DNA from: JAJFTV01 sp964426355
GTDB taxonomy: Bacteria; Chloroflexota; Anaerolineae; Anaerolineales; Anaerolineaceae
NCBI GenBank assembly: GCA_964426355.1
Contig: CAYRRA010000056.1
Coordinates: 1 to 22,318 of the forward strand
Reading direction: 5' to 3'
Length of the DNA stretch: 22,318 nt
Notes under the pieces: generated by a model
What the model was told of the DNA's origin: nothing
Database searches by the model: none
What the model saw: the letters and a program-made list of their open reading frames with translations, nothing else
In this document: piece after piece, positions 7,538 to 15,778 of the stretch
Position numbering within the stretch: position 1 is the first letter of the stretch
Layout of the letters: each line of letters opens with the position of its first letter
Made by a program: the position numbers and the translations under genes

Positions 7538-7951
7538 TTACTTTTCCAACAGACCCGTGTAAACCACCTCAAAAAGGATGCGGTCAGGCGACTCGAACAT
7601 CACCTGGTAATAGGTATGCTCTGCATCCGGGCTAAAATCCGGGCGGTGCCGCGGTGTATCGAAAAGTGCCGGAATTTTATGCTGCTCCAGATAGGCTACA
7701 GCCTTATCCACATCTGCCTGTGACGTTACAGAAAACGCCAGGTGGTTCAATCCCGGTCCATCGTAATCGTTGCTGATTTCACGGGCAGGCGCAATAAACC
7801 ACAGGCTTGCACCCTGCTCACAACCGACACCGAGCGCATTGGCATCTTCATACAACACCGACCAGCCCAGAAAATCCATCAAAGCCTTATAAAAAGGTAA
7901 ATTTTCTGGGGCAACATTGATTTGTATATGCCCAATCGCTGATTTAATCAT
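7538..7951 (-). CDS. VOC-family (glyoxalase/dioxygenase fold) protein
   Basis: This 137-residue protein is made of two paired beta-alpha-beta-beta-beta modules, the vicinal oxygen chelate fold. Candidate metal ligands are His8 in GHIQI, a His in GLNHLAF and a Glu in ILFEVVYTG near the C-terminus, the usual positions for such enzymes. The family includes glyoxalase I, fosfomycin-resistance and ring-cleavage enzymes, and this sequence does not settle which. The ATG is preceded by GGGAGG at ideal spacing, and a near-consensus promoter lies upstream. It is a single-gene unit divergent from the diguanylate cyclase gene. The name is a fold-level call only. Confidence 0.85.
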   Translation of the reverse strand: MIKSAIGHIQINVAPENLPFYKALMDFLGWSVLYEDANALGVGCEQGASLWFIAPAREISNDYDGPGLNHLAFSVTSQADVDKAVAYLEQHKIPALFDTPRHRPDFSPDAEHTYYQVMFESPDRILFEVVYTGLLEK

Positions 7952-7980
7952 CGAATCCTCCCAAAACTAAAAATAGATTG

Positions 7981-7993
7981 TTCACAAAGTGAA
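7981..7993. promoter_or_regulatory. Operator-like palindrome in the VOC gene leader
   Basis: TTCAC and GTGAA flank AAA, giving a perfect 13-bp palindrome. It sits just downstream of the predicted transcription start (about 7995) and upstream of the ribosome site, a common place for a repressor site. Confidence 0.35.
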
Positions 7994-8001
7994 ACAAATT
8001 C

Positions 8002-8030
8002 ATTATAAAACATTTGTTCTATTCAGTCAA
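8002..8030 (-). promoter_or_regulatory. Strong promoter of the VOC-family gene
   Basis: On the minus strand TTGACT (plus positions 8025-8030) and TATAAT (8002-8007) are separated by exactly 17 nt, so 11 of 12 consensus bases match. The leader of about 44 nt ends in GGGAGG before the ATG. Confidence 0.85.
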
Positions 8031-8078
8031 GACCTTTTTTCGAGTCCAAACAGCGTGCGGGTTCGTCAGGCAACACTT

Positions 8079-8106
8079 GTAATGTGTAATCAGTAATTAG
8101 TGATTT
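8079..8106. repeat. Degenerate TAAT/GTGATT-type dispersed repeat, copy 1
   Basis: This stretch is built from short words of the type gtaat, cagtaat and tagtgatt. A very similar word series occurs at 18770-18810 and a weaker one at 15065-15087, always between genes. It looks like an intergenic low-complexity repeat family. Confidence 0.4.
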
Positions 8107-8229
8107 GTTCATCGTTCCGCCATTTACATGGTTGTAGTATTTCAGCCTCTTCTCAACCCTCGTAGGTTCACTTCTCCCACTCCACAAAAAAGACAGCACA
8201 AATCCGACATACATAAAGTTATTAAACTG

Positions 8230-8235
8230 TATAAT
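8230..8235 (+). promoter_or_regulatory. Probable -10 box for the diguanylate cyclase gene
   Basis: A perfect TATAAT lies 15 bp upstream of the ATG, with an AAAGGA ribosome site between. No good -35 box was found at 16-18 nt, so expression may need an activator, or transcription may start elsewhere. Confidence 0.4.
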
Positions 8236-8250
8236 CGGGAAAGGAAACAA

Positions 8251-9828
8251 ATGAGTTACGTACCGGGTCTATGGCTATTCATCCTCGCAGCGAGCATCAT
8301 CCTCGGGCTGTTCGTATATAGCTGGCGCTTCAGAAACACCGAAACCGGCATGTATTTTTTGTTGCTGATGCTATCAGCATGGATCTGGGTTTTCTTTTTT
8401 ACCCTGGAAACTGCTACTCCAACACTGCAGGGCAAGCTGTTCTTTTCAAAAATTCAATTCATCGGTATTACCTTTTTACCATCCCTCTGGGTCATGCTCG
8501 TCTTTGCTTATACCGGGCAGTTGCTCCCGCGTCCCGTTAAAATCGTCCTTCTGTTGATCCCGGTTTTGACCGACCTGGTGGTCTGGACCAGCCCGCAGCA
8601 CAAATGGTTTTTCGGTATCCCTCAGATTGTCTTCAAGGAAGCGCCTTTCCCCATCCTGGAGCCAGACTACCGCTTCTGGTTCTATTTTATCCACGCCCCC
8701 TATGGCTATATCTGCATCCTGATTGCCGTGCTGTTTTTACTACGCTCGATGCGCAGAAAAGACAACATTTACCGCTTACAAGGCAGCCTGCTGATGGCAG
8801 CCATCTTGCTGCCCGCCATCACCGATTCGCTTTATGTCCTCGATATTTCCCCAATCACCTATTACAACTACACCACAGCCGTTTTCAGCCTGTCCGGGGT
8901 CATCCTGTTCTGGGCACTTTTCCGGTTCCGCTTTCTGGATTTGCTTCCCCTGGCGCGAGACGCCATTATCGACAACTTGAGCGACAGCATCCTCGTTTTC
9001 GATCATAAGAAACGAATCGTCTATCTCAATACGGCTGCCCAAAACGCCTTTAAGCTCTCCATTGGTTTACTTGGACAGTCTGTGGATGAAGCCCAGAACG
9101 AGTATCTACGAAAAATCAGACCGCTTTTTCAAGAAAACCAGGCGAGGATGGATATCGAGATTAAGGGTGATAATACGAACGTGATCAAGGTCAATCTGCC
9201 AGCTTTTTACGATGCGCGCGTTTCGCCAGTTCTGAACCGCCAATCCACGCGCATCGGCTGGGTAGCAGCAGCACGCAACATCACCGAGCATATCCAGCTT
9301 TTCAAGCAAGTGGAAGACCTCTCGATACGCGATAACCTGACCGGGATTTTCAACCGCCGTCATTTTCTGGAATTAACACAAAGAAATCTGATCCGGTATC
9401 AAAATACAAAAATCCACTCCTTCACGCTGGTCATGATCGACCTGGATCATTTCAAGGAAATCAACGACACATGCGGTCATACCACAGGCGACCGGGCGTT
9501 GACCGCTTTCACAAACCAGATTTCAGGCTTGCTTCGAAAATCTGACCTCTTTGGTAGGCTGGGGGGTGAGGAATTTGGGCTTCTCTTGAACGATTTATCG
9601 CCAGAGGAGGCATTCACTATTGTTGAACGCTTGCGCAACTCAGTGGAAGAAATACCACTCATGTTCAACGGCTTGCCAGTCAGGATTACAGCCAGTTTTG
9701 GCATGGTCTCTTCCCAACACCTGGACGCAAAAGAGATTGAAATTGAAACACTGCTTCAACTGGCTGACCAGGCGCTTTACCAGGCAAAAAATGCAGGGCG
9801 AAACAGCATTACGATTTACAGAGAATGA
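8251..9828 (+). CDS. Membrane-bound diguanylate cyclase (7TM sensor-PAS-GGDEF)
   Basis: This 525-residue protein makes the second messenger cyclic di-GMP from two GTP. Residues 1-230 hold about seven membrane helices of the histidine-kinase N-terminal 7TM sensor type. A PAS-like domain follows at about 235-350 (DNLSDSILVFDHKKRIVYLN) and the GGDEF domain at 355-525. The active site is GGEEF (438-442), the metal-binding segment is DLDHFKEIND (397-406), and an inhibitory site RKSD (429-432) lies five residues before GGEEF, so product feedback is expected. The ATG at 8251 was chosen because AAAGGA precedes it and the hydrophobic sensor begins at once; the frame is open further upstream, but across promoter-like and repeat sequence. 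The signal sensed is unknown. Confidence 0.93.
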   Translation: MSYVPGLWLFILAASIILGLFVYSWRFRNTETGMYFLLLMLSAWIWVFFFTLETATPTLQGKLFFSKIQFIGITFLPSLWVMLVFAYTGQLLPRPVKIVLLLIPVLTDLVVWTSPQHKWFFGIPQIVFKEAPFPILEPDYRFWFYFIHAPYGYICILIAVLFLLRSMRRKDNIYRLQGSLLMAAILLPAITDSLYVLDISPITYYNYTTAVFSLSGVILFWALFRFRFLDLLPLARDAIIDNLSDSILVFDHKKRIVYLNTAAQNAFKLSIGLLGQSVDEAQNEYLRKIRPLFQENQARMDIEIKGDNTNVIKVNLPAFYDARVSPVLNRQSTRIGWVAAARNITEHIQLFKQVEDLSIRDNLTGIFNRRHFLELTQRNLIRYQNTKIHSFTLVMIDLDHFKEINDTCGHTTGDRALTAFTNQISGLLRKSDLFGRLGGEEFGLLLNDLSPEEAFTIVERLRNSVEEIPLMFNGLPVRITASFGMVSSQHLDAKEIEIETLLQLADQALYQAKNAGRNSITIYRE

Positions 9829-9829
9829 T

Positions 9830-9856
9830 CATCATGGGGAGGACCCCCCCATGATG
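9830..9856. terminator. Hairpin between convergent genes
   Basis: CATCATGGGG (9830-9839) and CCCCATGATG (9847-9856) form a perfect 10-bp stem with a 7-nt loop. It starts one base after the cyclase stop and lies 20 bp beyond the chemoreceptor stop on the other strand. It may act on both transcripts, although neither side has a U-run. Confidence 0.55.
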
Positions 9857-9876
9857 CAATGGTTACCCAGGATAAA

Positions 9877-12174
9877 TTAACCCGATATTTTAAATTGAGA
9901 GATCTGGCGATCCAAAGTTTGTCCCAGTTCAGACATGCTTTGCGCAGACAGCATGACCTCGCTGCTTTGCCGTGTCAACTGCATCACCAGTGAAAACATG
10001 GTCTGCATGCTTTGGCTGGAATCTTGACTCAAATGAGCTGCATTGGTCATACTCTGTCTCACATTCTCAGCACTGCTAAACATCTGTTCGGTCGCGGCGG
10101 TATTTTCCTCCACAACCGCGCTGACTGATTCCATGGAAGAGAGTACGGTCGCGGCTGCCTGTTCCATTCGCTCGGCTGAGGCTGAAATATCCTTTGCCTG
10201 AGCCGTTACTTGATTGACGGCATCCAGGATGGATTGTAGTGCAGCCGTTGACTCATTCGAGCGGGCAACCCCCTTTTCCACCTCCCCCGCGCTCAACTCC
10301 ATAGCCTCTACTGCCTCGCTTGCTGATTTTTGAATATCGTGAACCAGGTTGGTGATTTCTTTTGTTGAGGAAGTTGAGTTTTCTGCAAGTTTACGCACTT
10401 CATCTGCCACAACGGCGAACCCTTTTCCATACTCTCCTGCACGCGCAGCCTCGATGGCGGCGTTGAGTGCCAGCAAATTAGTTTGTGCCGCTATTTCTTC
10501 GATTTTCTCAACAATTACTCCAATTTGGCTGGATCGATCTCCCATGGCTCTCACTTTTTGCACCGACACCTTCACCTGGGCATCGATACTCTCCATTGCA
10601 ACCATACTGGCATGTACCGATTCAACACCGGTATGAGCTGTGTTTCCGGCACGCACACTCAACTCATCTCCAGACTGAGCTTTTTGGGTGATTTCCTCAA
10701 TCAATTGCACCATTTGCGTTGTCGCATCTGTCGCCTGGGTGATCGCCATCGCCTGTTCCCCTGCCCCATGCGCTACCTCGCTAACGGCTTGTGCCATCTG
10801 TTCTACCTTATGTGCAGTCTCTGTGACCATTTCACTTTGCTGGATGCTGTCTTGGGTAAGACTTTCAAGCGTCAGACGCATGTGTTCTGCCATTTTGTCT
10901 GTTTCCTGAGTGTTCATCGTGAGCTGTTCCGAAGAGACAACCACATTTTCTGCCTGTTCAGCGACCGAGCCAATGAGTTGCTGCAATTTGCCTGTCATTT
11001 GCTTAAAATAGAGTCCTGTTTTTTGCAAGCTGTCAATCATCAAATTGAATGCTCTTTGCAACTCGCCAACTTCATCTTCAGAATCAATCTGCATGGGTTG
11101 GCTCTCTATCGTTAACCGAGCGGTAAGGTCTCCTTCTGACACTGCTTGCGTGGTGTTGATTAAACTCGCAAGGTCGCGTTGCGCAATATCGGCTGCGATT
11201 TGCTGCATCTTTTTAATCGGACCGACGAGGTAATTGATCATCCAAATCAACAGAATCCCTGTAACCACCAAAACACCGACCCCAATCAACACAATTGTGA
11301 GCCGGTTTCGTTGGAAGGCGACCAGCGTATCGTTGCGGGCAGTTGCAATTTCCACCAAGCAAATGATGTTCTCACTGTAATCCCTCACTGGTGCAATAAC
11401 AACGGCATAAGGGATATCGTTTTCACCTTTTACCCGAACAACCGCGCTCTCACCGTGTTCAAACACCTGTTGGTAAATATCGCTGTCGATGCTGAAAGGT
11501 TGGTCAAACGTTGAAGCGAAAGACACGAAGCCCTCGCTCTCTGGATCCATTGCCAGCAAGCTGTAATCAGCACCTGAAATGGATTTAAACTCCGTGAGAA
11601 TGCCTTCATCAAAATTAATGCCAATCTCGAAACTACCCAAAGCTTGTCCATCTTTTTTTATGGGCGTCACTCCGCGCACGCCAAAGCCGGTCACGCCAAA
11701 TTCAAGGCCCGATAACGGCCACCCGCTTTCATTGACATCTACTACCATGAAGCGAAAAGAGGAAAGATCGTCGCCATACGTTTCAGGTTTATTCAAACGC
11801 AAAAAGGATGTGGCTGGAGCAAGATGAAATTGCGCCTGCTCGATGTTAAAATCTGAATTCAAAACCCGATAAATGTGTTGCAAATACTCGTTCAGTCCCT
11901 CTCGATCGTGCGCCGCAAAGCGATCTTGAACTTCAGGCATATTCGCGATTTCAACTGCGAGTGAGAGCGCCATTTTTCCACGCAGGTCATTCTCAGCAGT
12001 AAACGAATCCACCAGGCTTTTTAAATGTGATTCCTCCTGTGTTAAAAGCATCCGATCTTGATTGTAAAGAGCAACACCGATCAAAACACCAATTACAATT
12101 AATAACAACAATAAGACAGGTACGGTTATCTTGAGACTGAAATAATGACCGAACTTGAATCGCCCATGCATCAT
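9877..12174 (-). CDS. Methyl-accepting chemotaxis protein with dCache-type sensor
   Basis: This 765-residue transmembrane chemoreceptor has membrane segment 1 at about 15-37, an extracytoplasmic sensor at about 40-290, segment 2 at about 291-315, a HAMP region and a long signalling coiled coil. The sensor contains FHLAPATSFLRLNKPETYGD and a GVRGVTPIKKDGQALGSFEIG segment, which resemble the double-Cache class often listed as dCache_3. The signalling tip, with EIAAQTNLLALNAAIEAARAG (split across residues 560-580) and GKGFAVVADEVRKLAENS (583-600), is near-identical to the family consensus that binds CheA and CheW. Two adjacent ATG codons follow GAGG. No che genes are nearby, so it probably feeds a core pathway encoded elsewhere. 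The ligand is unknown. Confidence 0.95.
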   Translation of the reverse strand: MMHGRFKFGHYFSLKITVPVLLLLLIVIGVLIGVALYNQDRMLLTQEESHLKSLVDSFTAENDLRGKMALSLAVEIANMPEVQDRFAAHDREGLNEYLQHIYRVLNSDFNIEQAQFHLAPATSFLRLNKPETYGDDLSSFRFMVVDVNESGWPLSGLEFGVTGFGVRGVTPIKKDGQALGSFEIGINFDEGILTEFKSISGADYSLLAMDPESEGFVSFASTFDQPFSIDSDIYQQVFEHGESAVVRVKGENDIPYAVVIAPVRDYSENIICLVEIATARNDTLVAFQRNRLTIVLIGVGVLVVTGILLIWMINYLVGPIKKMQQIAADIAQRDLASLINTTQAVSEGDLTARLTIESQPMQIDSEDEVGELQRAFNLMIDSLQKTGLYFKQMTGKLQQLIGSVAEQAENVVVSSEQLTMNTQETDKMAEHMRLTLESLTQDSIQQSEMVTETAHKVEQMAQAVSEVAHGAGEQAMAITQATDATTQMVQLIEEITQKAQSGDELSVRAGNTAHTGVESVHASMVAMESIDAQVKVSVQKVRAMGDRSSQIGVIVEKIEEIAAQTNLLALNAAIEAARAGEYGKGFAVVADEVRKLAENSTSSTKEITNLVHDIQKSASEAVEAMELSAGEVEKGVARSNESTAALQSILDAVNQVTAQAKDISASAERMEQAAATVLSSMESVSAVVEENTAATEQMFSSAENVRQSMTNAAHLSQDSSQSMQTMFSLVMQLTRQSSEVMLSAQSMSELGQTLDRQISQFKISG

Positions 12175-12224
12175 TGCTTACCTCTTTTATCGGTATTTTG
12201 GAAAGACGCATAAGTATATCATCG

Positions 12225-12253
12225 ATAATATTTTTTAGTGTGTCTCATATCAA
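12225..12253 (-). promoter_or_regulatory. Probable promoter of the chemoreceptor gene
   Basis: On the minus strand TTGATA (plus positions 12248-12253) and TATTAT (12225-12230) are 17 nt apart, each one base from consensus. The -35 box lies inside the palindrome at 12247-12266. A second -10-like TATACT occurs at 12213-12218 without a good -35. Confidence 0.55.
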
Positions 12254-12266
12254 CAATTATTGATAT
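12247..12266. promoter_or_regulatory. 20-bp near-perfect palindrome between chemoreceptor and LuxR genes
   Basis: Half-site ATATCAACAA pairs with TTATTGATAT at 9 of 10 positions. It overlaps the -35 box of the chemoreceptor promoter and lies about 35 bp upstream of the LuxR-type gene's promoter, so one bound dimer could affect both divergent genes. Confidence 0.5.
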
Positions 12267-12300
12267 TTTTTATAAAACATTTATCCTTATTTTTACCCGG

Positions 12301-12328
12301 TTGGCTTTACCTGTGGCTGGTTTATAAT
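12301..12328 (+). promoter_or_regulatory. Probable promoter of the MalT/LuxR-type gene
   Basis: TTGGCT (12301-12306) and a perfect TATAAT (12323-12328) are 16 nt apart. The predicted start near 12335 leaves a leader of about 30 nt before the ATG at 12365. Confidence 0.5.
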
Positions 12329-12364
12329 TGGATCATTCGTAATTTTTCTTTCAAGTCATTCCTC

Positions 12365-15016
12365 ATGATTAACCGTTATCTCGAAACAAAATTCCATTCT
12401 CCTCCATTGCGAAGCGAAAGCGTTGCCCGTCCGCGCCTGGTGGATCGTCTTCAACAAGGGTTGTGCGTGGGTTGTAAGTTGAGCCTCATTTCTGCTCCGG
12501 CAGGGTACGGTAAAACCACGCTCGTCACCGAATGGCTCCACACCCTTTCCGACACCAATTCCGATATTTGCGTCGCATGGTTGTCGCTGGATGAAGCAGA
12601 CAACGATCCAGCTCGCTTGTTGGGATACTGGCTGACCGCCCTGATGCGCAAGGATAAAACAATGGGGCATAGCGCCATGAGCTTGTTAAATATGCCGCAG
12701 ATCCCACCGACCACAGCCATTCTGGATGAGTTCATTAACGAGCTAAGTTGGTCAGAAAAGCGCTTCATCCTGGTATTGGACGATTATCATGTCATCACTC
12801 ACCCGCAGATTTATGATGCACTGGCATATTTCATTGAACATCAACCACCTCAGTTCCATCTCGTCATCACCACGCGCGAAGACCCCCCACTCCCATTAGC
12901 GCGCATGCGGGTGCGCAGCATGATGACCGAAATCCGAGCCCATGATCTGCGCTTTACCCAGGCGGAAAGCCACCAGTTTTTCCAACACATGCATCTCAAT
13001 CTGCAAAGTGAACATATCGATGCACTGGAAGCACGCACTGAAGGCTGGGCTGCCGGGTTACAATTGGCTGCTCTGGCAATGCAGAATCAACCCAACCAGC
13101 AAGAGTTTCTCGACCAGTTCAGCGGCAGCCACCGCTACATCATCGATTATCTGCTCGACGAGGTGCTCAAAAACCAGTCCGCTGAAATTCGCGAATTCCT
13201 GAACAAGACTTCTTTGCTCAAACGTTTCAATGCCGATCTTTGTCAGGCAGTTACGCACAACCCCAATTCTGCTGCCCTACTGGCACACCTGGAACGAACA
13301 AACCTGTTTCTCATCCCATTAGACGACCAGCGCGGATGGTTCCGATATCACCACCTGTTCGCTGATGTCTTACGATCAGGGTTGCCGGCAGTGTCGGAAA
13401 ACGAGATTTATGCTCTTGCAGCGCAATGGCTTGAAGAAAATGGATCGCTCGTAGAAAGCATCCCGTATTGGCTGGCAGCCGCTAAACCCTCACACGCTGC
13501 CAGGGACATGGCAATGCTCGCGCCGGATTTGCTCAAAAACGGGGAACTGCGCACCATGCTGCACTGGCTGAATGCCCTGCCAGAGCAAATTATCAACCAA
13601 TACCCCGACCTGCTAACATACAAGGCATTATCCCTTCTCATGCTAGAACAATTCACCCAGGCACGCGACTTAATCACACTGACACGCCAATTGATTAACC
13701 AGGATTTATACGCTGCTGGACACAGCCGCCGACTATCATTGCAAGCCTGGTTCGCGGTTTCGGTTGGAGACCCACAGTCAAGAGAAATTGCACAGGCAGC
13801 GCTTGCCCAAACCGATGAAAGTGACGCCTTCTTTCGTATTCTTGCGCTGCTGGCTCTTGGAAGCAGTCATTCCTGGGAAGCGGATATATCCTGCTCCAGC
13901 CAGATTTTCCGTGAGGCATACCAGTTAAGCAAAAAATTGAACCAACCAGCACTGAGCCTGGGGGCGCTTGCCAATCTTGCCTTTGCTCTGATTGAGTCTG
14001 GCGAACTACATGAAGCTGAAACCCTCTGTCGTACTGCAATGACTGAGTACGTCGATGCAAAAGGCAAACCCCTGCCCATATTGGGTCTGATCTATCTGCC
14101 ATTGTGCACTGTATGCTTTGAAAAGGGTGATTTTGATGACGCCCAGTCTTTTGCTCTGCGAGGACGCGAGTTGTGCCAGCGCTTGTTTTCAAGCGCCAGC
14201 CTGGGCGGAGACAGTGAAATCATCCTTGCACAGGTTGCTTTTCACCGCGGCGATACACGGCAAAGCTTTGCGCTGCTCGATGAGATAATGCAGGCAACAA
14301 AACAACGCAACATGACATTGATTGTTTACAAAATGCTGGTGGTAAAAACCGAATTGTTTTTATACCAAAACCGCATGATGGAAGCCGGCGCATCTCTTCA
14401 AGAGCTCGATGCACTGCTACAATCCGGTCTGCCAAAAGCAGGACAATTGGTAGCGCATTTACGCGCCCGGTATCTTGCAGCACAGGGTCACACAGAGGAA
14501 GCTTTGAAAATTTTGGGTGGTTTGAGAGAGGTAAACGAACAAAATGGAAGCATCCGTCGTTTGTTGGGTATTTATCTTACTCAAGCCATAATCGAACAAG
14601 ACAAAGGCAATACCTTGCAGGCATTACAGCATTTTGAAGCTGCACTGCAGCTGGCAGCCCCGCAGGGATACCGAAGCATCTTTTTTCCGCTGGGCACTCG
14701 TAAAACGCTGCCACTGCTGCATTCTGCCCGCGCTTCTTTTCCGGATTTTGTGGACAGCATCTTAAACACCCTCTCGCAGCACACAGAACCCAGCTCGCCA
14801 ACAGAACTGCTGCCCGATCCGCTCAGCGACCAGGAACAACGAGTGCTCAGACACATCCTGGCGGGCAAATCCAACCAGGAGATTGCCAAAGAACTGGTCA
14901 TCAGCGCCGGCACAGCCAAATGGCATGTCCACAACATCCTGCAAAAATTGGGGGTAAAAAACCGTGCTCAGATCATCGTCCGTGCACGTGAACTGGGGAT
15001 CGAGGGAAAAGAATAG
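12365..15016 (+). CDS. MalT-like LuxR-family ATP-dependent transcriptional regulator
   Basis: This 883-residue regulator belongs to the LAL/MalT class, which uses ATP binding and ligand sensing to oligomerise on DNA. Walker A is SAPAGYGKTT (43-52) and Walker B is FILVLDD (134-140), followed by the NTPase arm, an AAA-lid region and a long helical repeat (TPR-like) sensor across roughly 400-800. The C-terminal LuxR helix-turn-helix spans about 818-883 (LSDQEQRVLRHILAGKSNQE, then IAKELVISAGTAKWHVHNIL). The family start pattern (LETKFHSPP, then ARPRLVDRL) fixes the ATG at 12365. The frame is open to 12260 but that runs through the promoter. No Shine-Dalgarno is obvious. Targets and ligand are unknown; the divergent chemoreceptor gene is a candidate target by position only. 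Confidence 0.93.
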   Translation: MINRYLETKFHSPPLRSESVARPRLVDRLQQGLCVGCKLSLISAPAGYGKTTLVTEWLHTLSDTNSDICVAWLSLDEADNDPARLLGYWLTALMRKDKTMGHSAMSLLNMPQIPPTTAILDEFINELSWSEKRFILVLDDYHVITHPQIYDALAYFIEHQPPQFHLVITTREDPPLPLARMRVRSMMTEIRAHDLRFTQAESHQFFQHMHLNLQSEHIDALEARTEGWAAGLQLAALAMQNQPNQQEFLDQFSGSHRYIIDYLLDEVLKNQSAEIREFLNKTSLLKRFNADLCQAVTHNPNSAALLAHLERTNLFLIPLDDQRGWFRYHHLFADVLRSGLPAVSENEIYALAAQWLEENGSLVESIPYWLAAAKPSHAARDMAMLAPDLLKNGELRTMLHWLNALPEQIINQYPDLLTYKALSLLMLEQFTQARDLITLTRQLINQDLYAAGHSRRLSLQAWFAVSVGDPQSREIAQAALAQTDESDAFFRILALLALGSSHSWEADISCSSQIFREAYQLSKKLNQPALSLGALANLAFALIESGELHEAETLCRTAMTEYVDAKGKPLPILGLIYLPLCTVCFEKGDFDDAQSFALRGRELCQRLFSSASLGGDSEIILAQVAFHRGDTRQSFALLDEIMQATKQRNMTLIVYKMLVVKTELFLYQNRMMEAGASLQELDALLQSGLPKAGQLVAHLRARYLAAQGHTEEALKILGGLREVNEQNGSIRRLLGIYLTQAIIEQDKGNTLQALQHFEAALQLAAPQGYRSIFFPLGTRKTLPLLHSARASFPDFVDSILNTLSQHTEPSSPTELLPDPLSDQEQRVLRHILAGKSNQEIAKELVISAGTAKWHVHNILQKLGVKNRAQIIVRARELGIEGKE

Positions 15017-15064
15017 CGGATTGAGGATAGGAAACAGTGGGGGAGAGTTGAAAACACCGAGAAT

Positions 15065-15087
15065 GTTAATTGGTGAGTGGTGATTTA
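15065..15087. repeat. Degenerate TAAT/GTGATT-type dispersed repeat, copy 2
   Basis: A short run of gttaat, tggtgag and tggtgattta words resembles the stretches at 8079-8106 and 18770-18810. The similarity is loose and this is the weakest of the three copies. Confidence 0.25.
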
Positions 15088-15090
15088 TGC

Positions 15091-15126
15091 CAATGTGGAA
15101 AAGGTTTTTTCCATTCGTCCACATTG
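15091..15126 (+). promoter_or_regulatory. Two competing hairpins after the LuxR-type gene
   Basis: An outer stem pairs CAATGTGGA (15091-15099) with TCCACATTG (15118-15126). A second stem, TGGAAAA/TTTTCCA (15096-15102/15107-15113), uses four of the same bases, so the two compete at their shared edge. A terminator or switch role is possible, but no U-run follows either stem. Confidence 0.4.
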
Positions 15127-15177
15127 TCAAAATCACAGTTGAAAATCTACCCCCTCCCTTGTAAACCTACCCAACAA

Positions 15178-15193
15178 CCTATCCGGCGATAGG
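15178..15193. repeat. Short inverted repeat upstream of the lipoprotein gene
   Basis: CCTATC (15178-15183) and GATAGG (15188-15193) form a 6-bp stem with a CGGC loop, 60 bp before the lipoprotein start. It may be a leader hairpin or operator; nothing else supports either. Confidence 0.25.
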
Positions 15194-15253
15194 CGACATG
15201 ACAACGGAGCAGCAGTAAACTTTGCTCGATATTGAAAAGCAAAGGAACAAAAA

Positions 15254-15778
15254 ATGAAGACTTCACAAAAACTGATTTTCTCTTTTCTCGTAATGGGATT
15301 ACTTGCAGCTTGCTCACCTTTCAAGAGTATCGATACAGATGCCAATGAGACGCTGAGTGCAGCCGGTGAAATTGCCGATTTCGATCTACCCACCAGCTTC
15401 AGTCCCGAGTTCAGCGCTAGCCTGATGGGTTACTCTATTGTCTCTTTCACCTCCGGCGACAACCGCAGCCACCTGTACGTCGTACAATCCGAGAACCAAG
15501 CCGATCGTGAGGCGTTGGAGAACGTGTTGAATGAGCTGATTTCCAGCAAAGGCAGCATCAAAAACCGCACCGAAGTGGTCGATACACAGCAAGCGTATCT
15601 TAACGGAGAAGAAGTAACCGTGGTGATCACCGATGGCGTAAACGGCGAGAACAAAGCCTACCGCCAGGCAATGATTGCATTCCAGGGCAAAGGCGGTCCG
15701 GCGCTGCTGGTCTTCATGACCCCGTTGGAAAAATGGGACCCGGTTATTCTCAATGAACTTATTGCTTCTATCCATTGA
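15254..15778 (+). CDS. Small predicted lipoprotein of unknown function
   Basis: I do not recognise a family. The 174-residue product starts with a clear lipoprotein signal: a basic N-terminus, a hydrophobic core and the lipobox LAAC with Cys20. It should be exported and anchored to the outer face of the membrane by lipidated Cys20. The mature part of about 155 residues has no other Cys and looks like a compact mixed alpha/beta domain (SLMGYSIVSFTSGDNRSHLY; ALLVFMTPLEKWDPVILNEL). The ATG follows AAAGGA at normal spacing. A small membrane-protein candidate and a membrane protease gene lie downstream on the same strand, but gaps of 200 bp or more argue against a tight operon. Confidence 0.85.
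   Translation: MKTSQKLIFSFLVMGLLAACSPFKSIDTDANETLSAAGEIADFDLPTSFSPEFSASLMGYSIVSFTSGDNRSHLYVVQSENQADREALENVLNELISSKGSIKNRTEVVDTQQAYLNGEEVTVVITDGVNGENKAYRQAMIAFQGKGGPALLVFMTPLEKWDPVILNELIASIH

Noticed and set aside
8128..8250. Upstream extension of the diguanylate cyclase
   Set aside because: It covers the probable TATAAT, and AAAGGA precedes the later ATG, where the membrane sensor begins.
12260..12364. Upstream extension of the LuxR-type protein
   Set aside because: The extension crosses the -10 box and overlaps the palindrome, and family members begin near LETKFHSPP.
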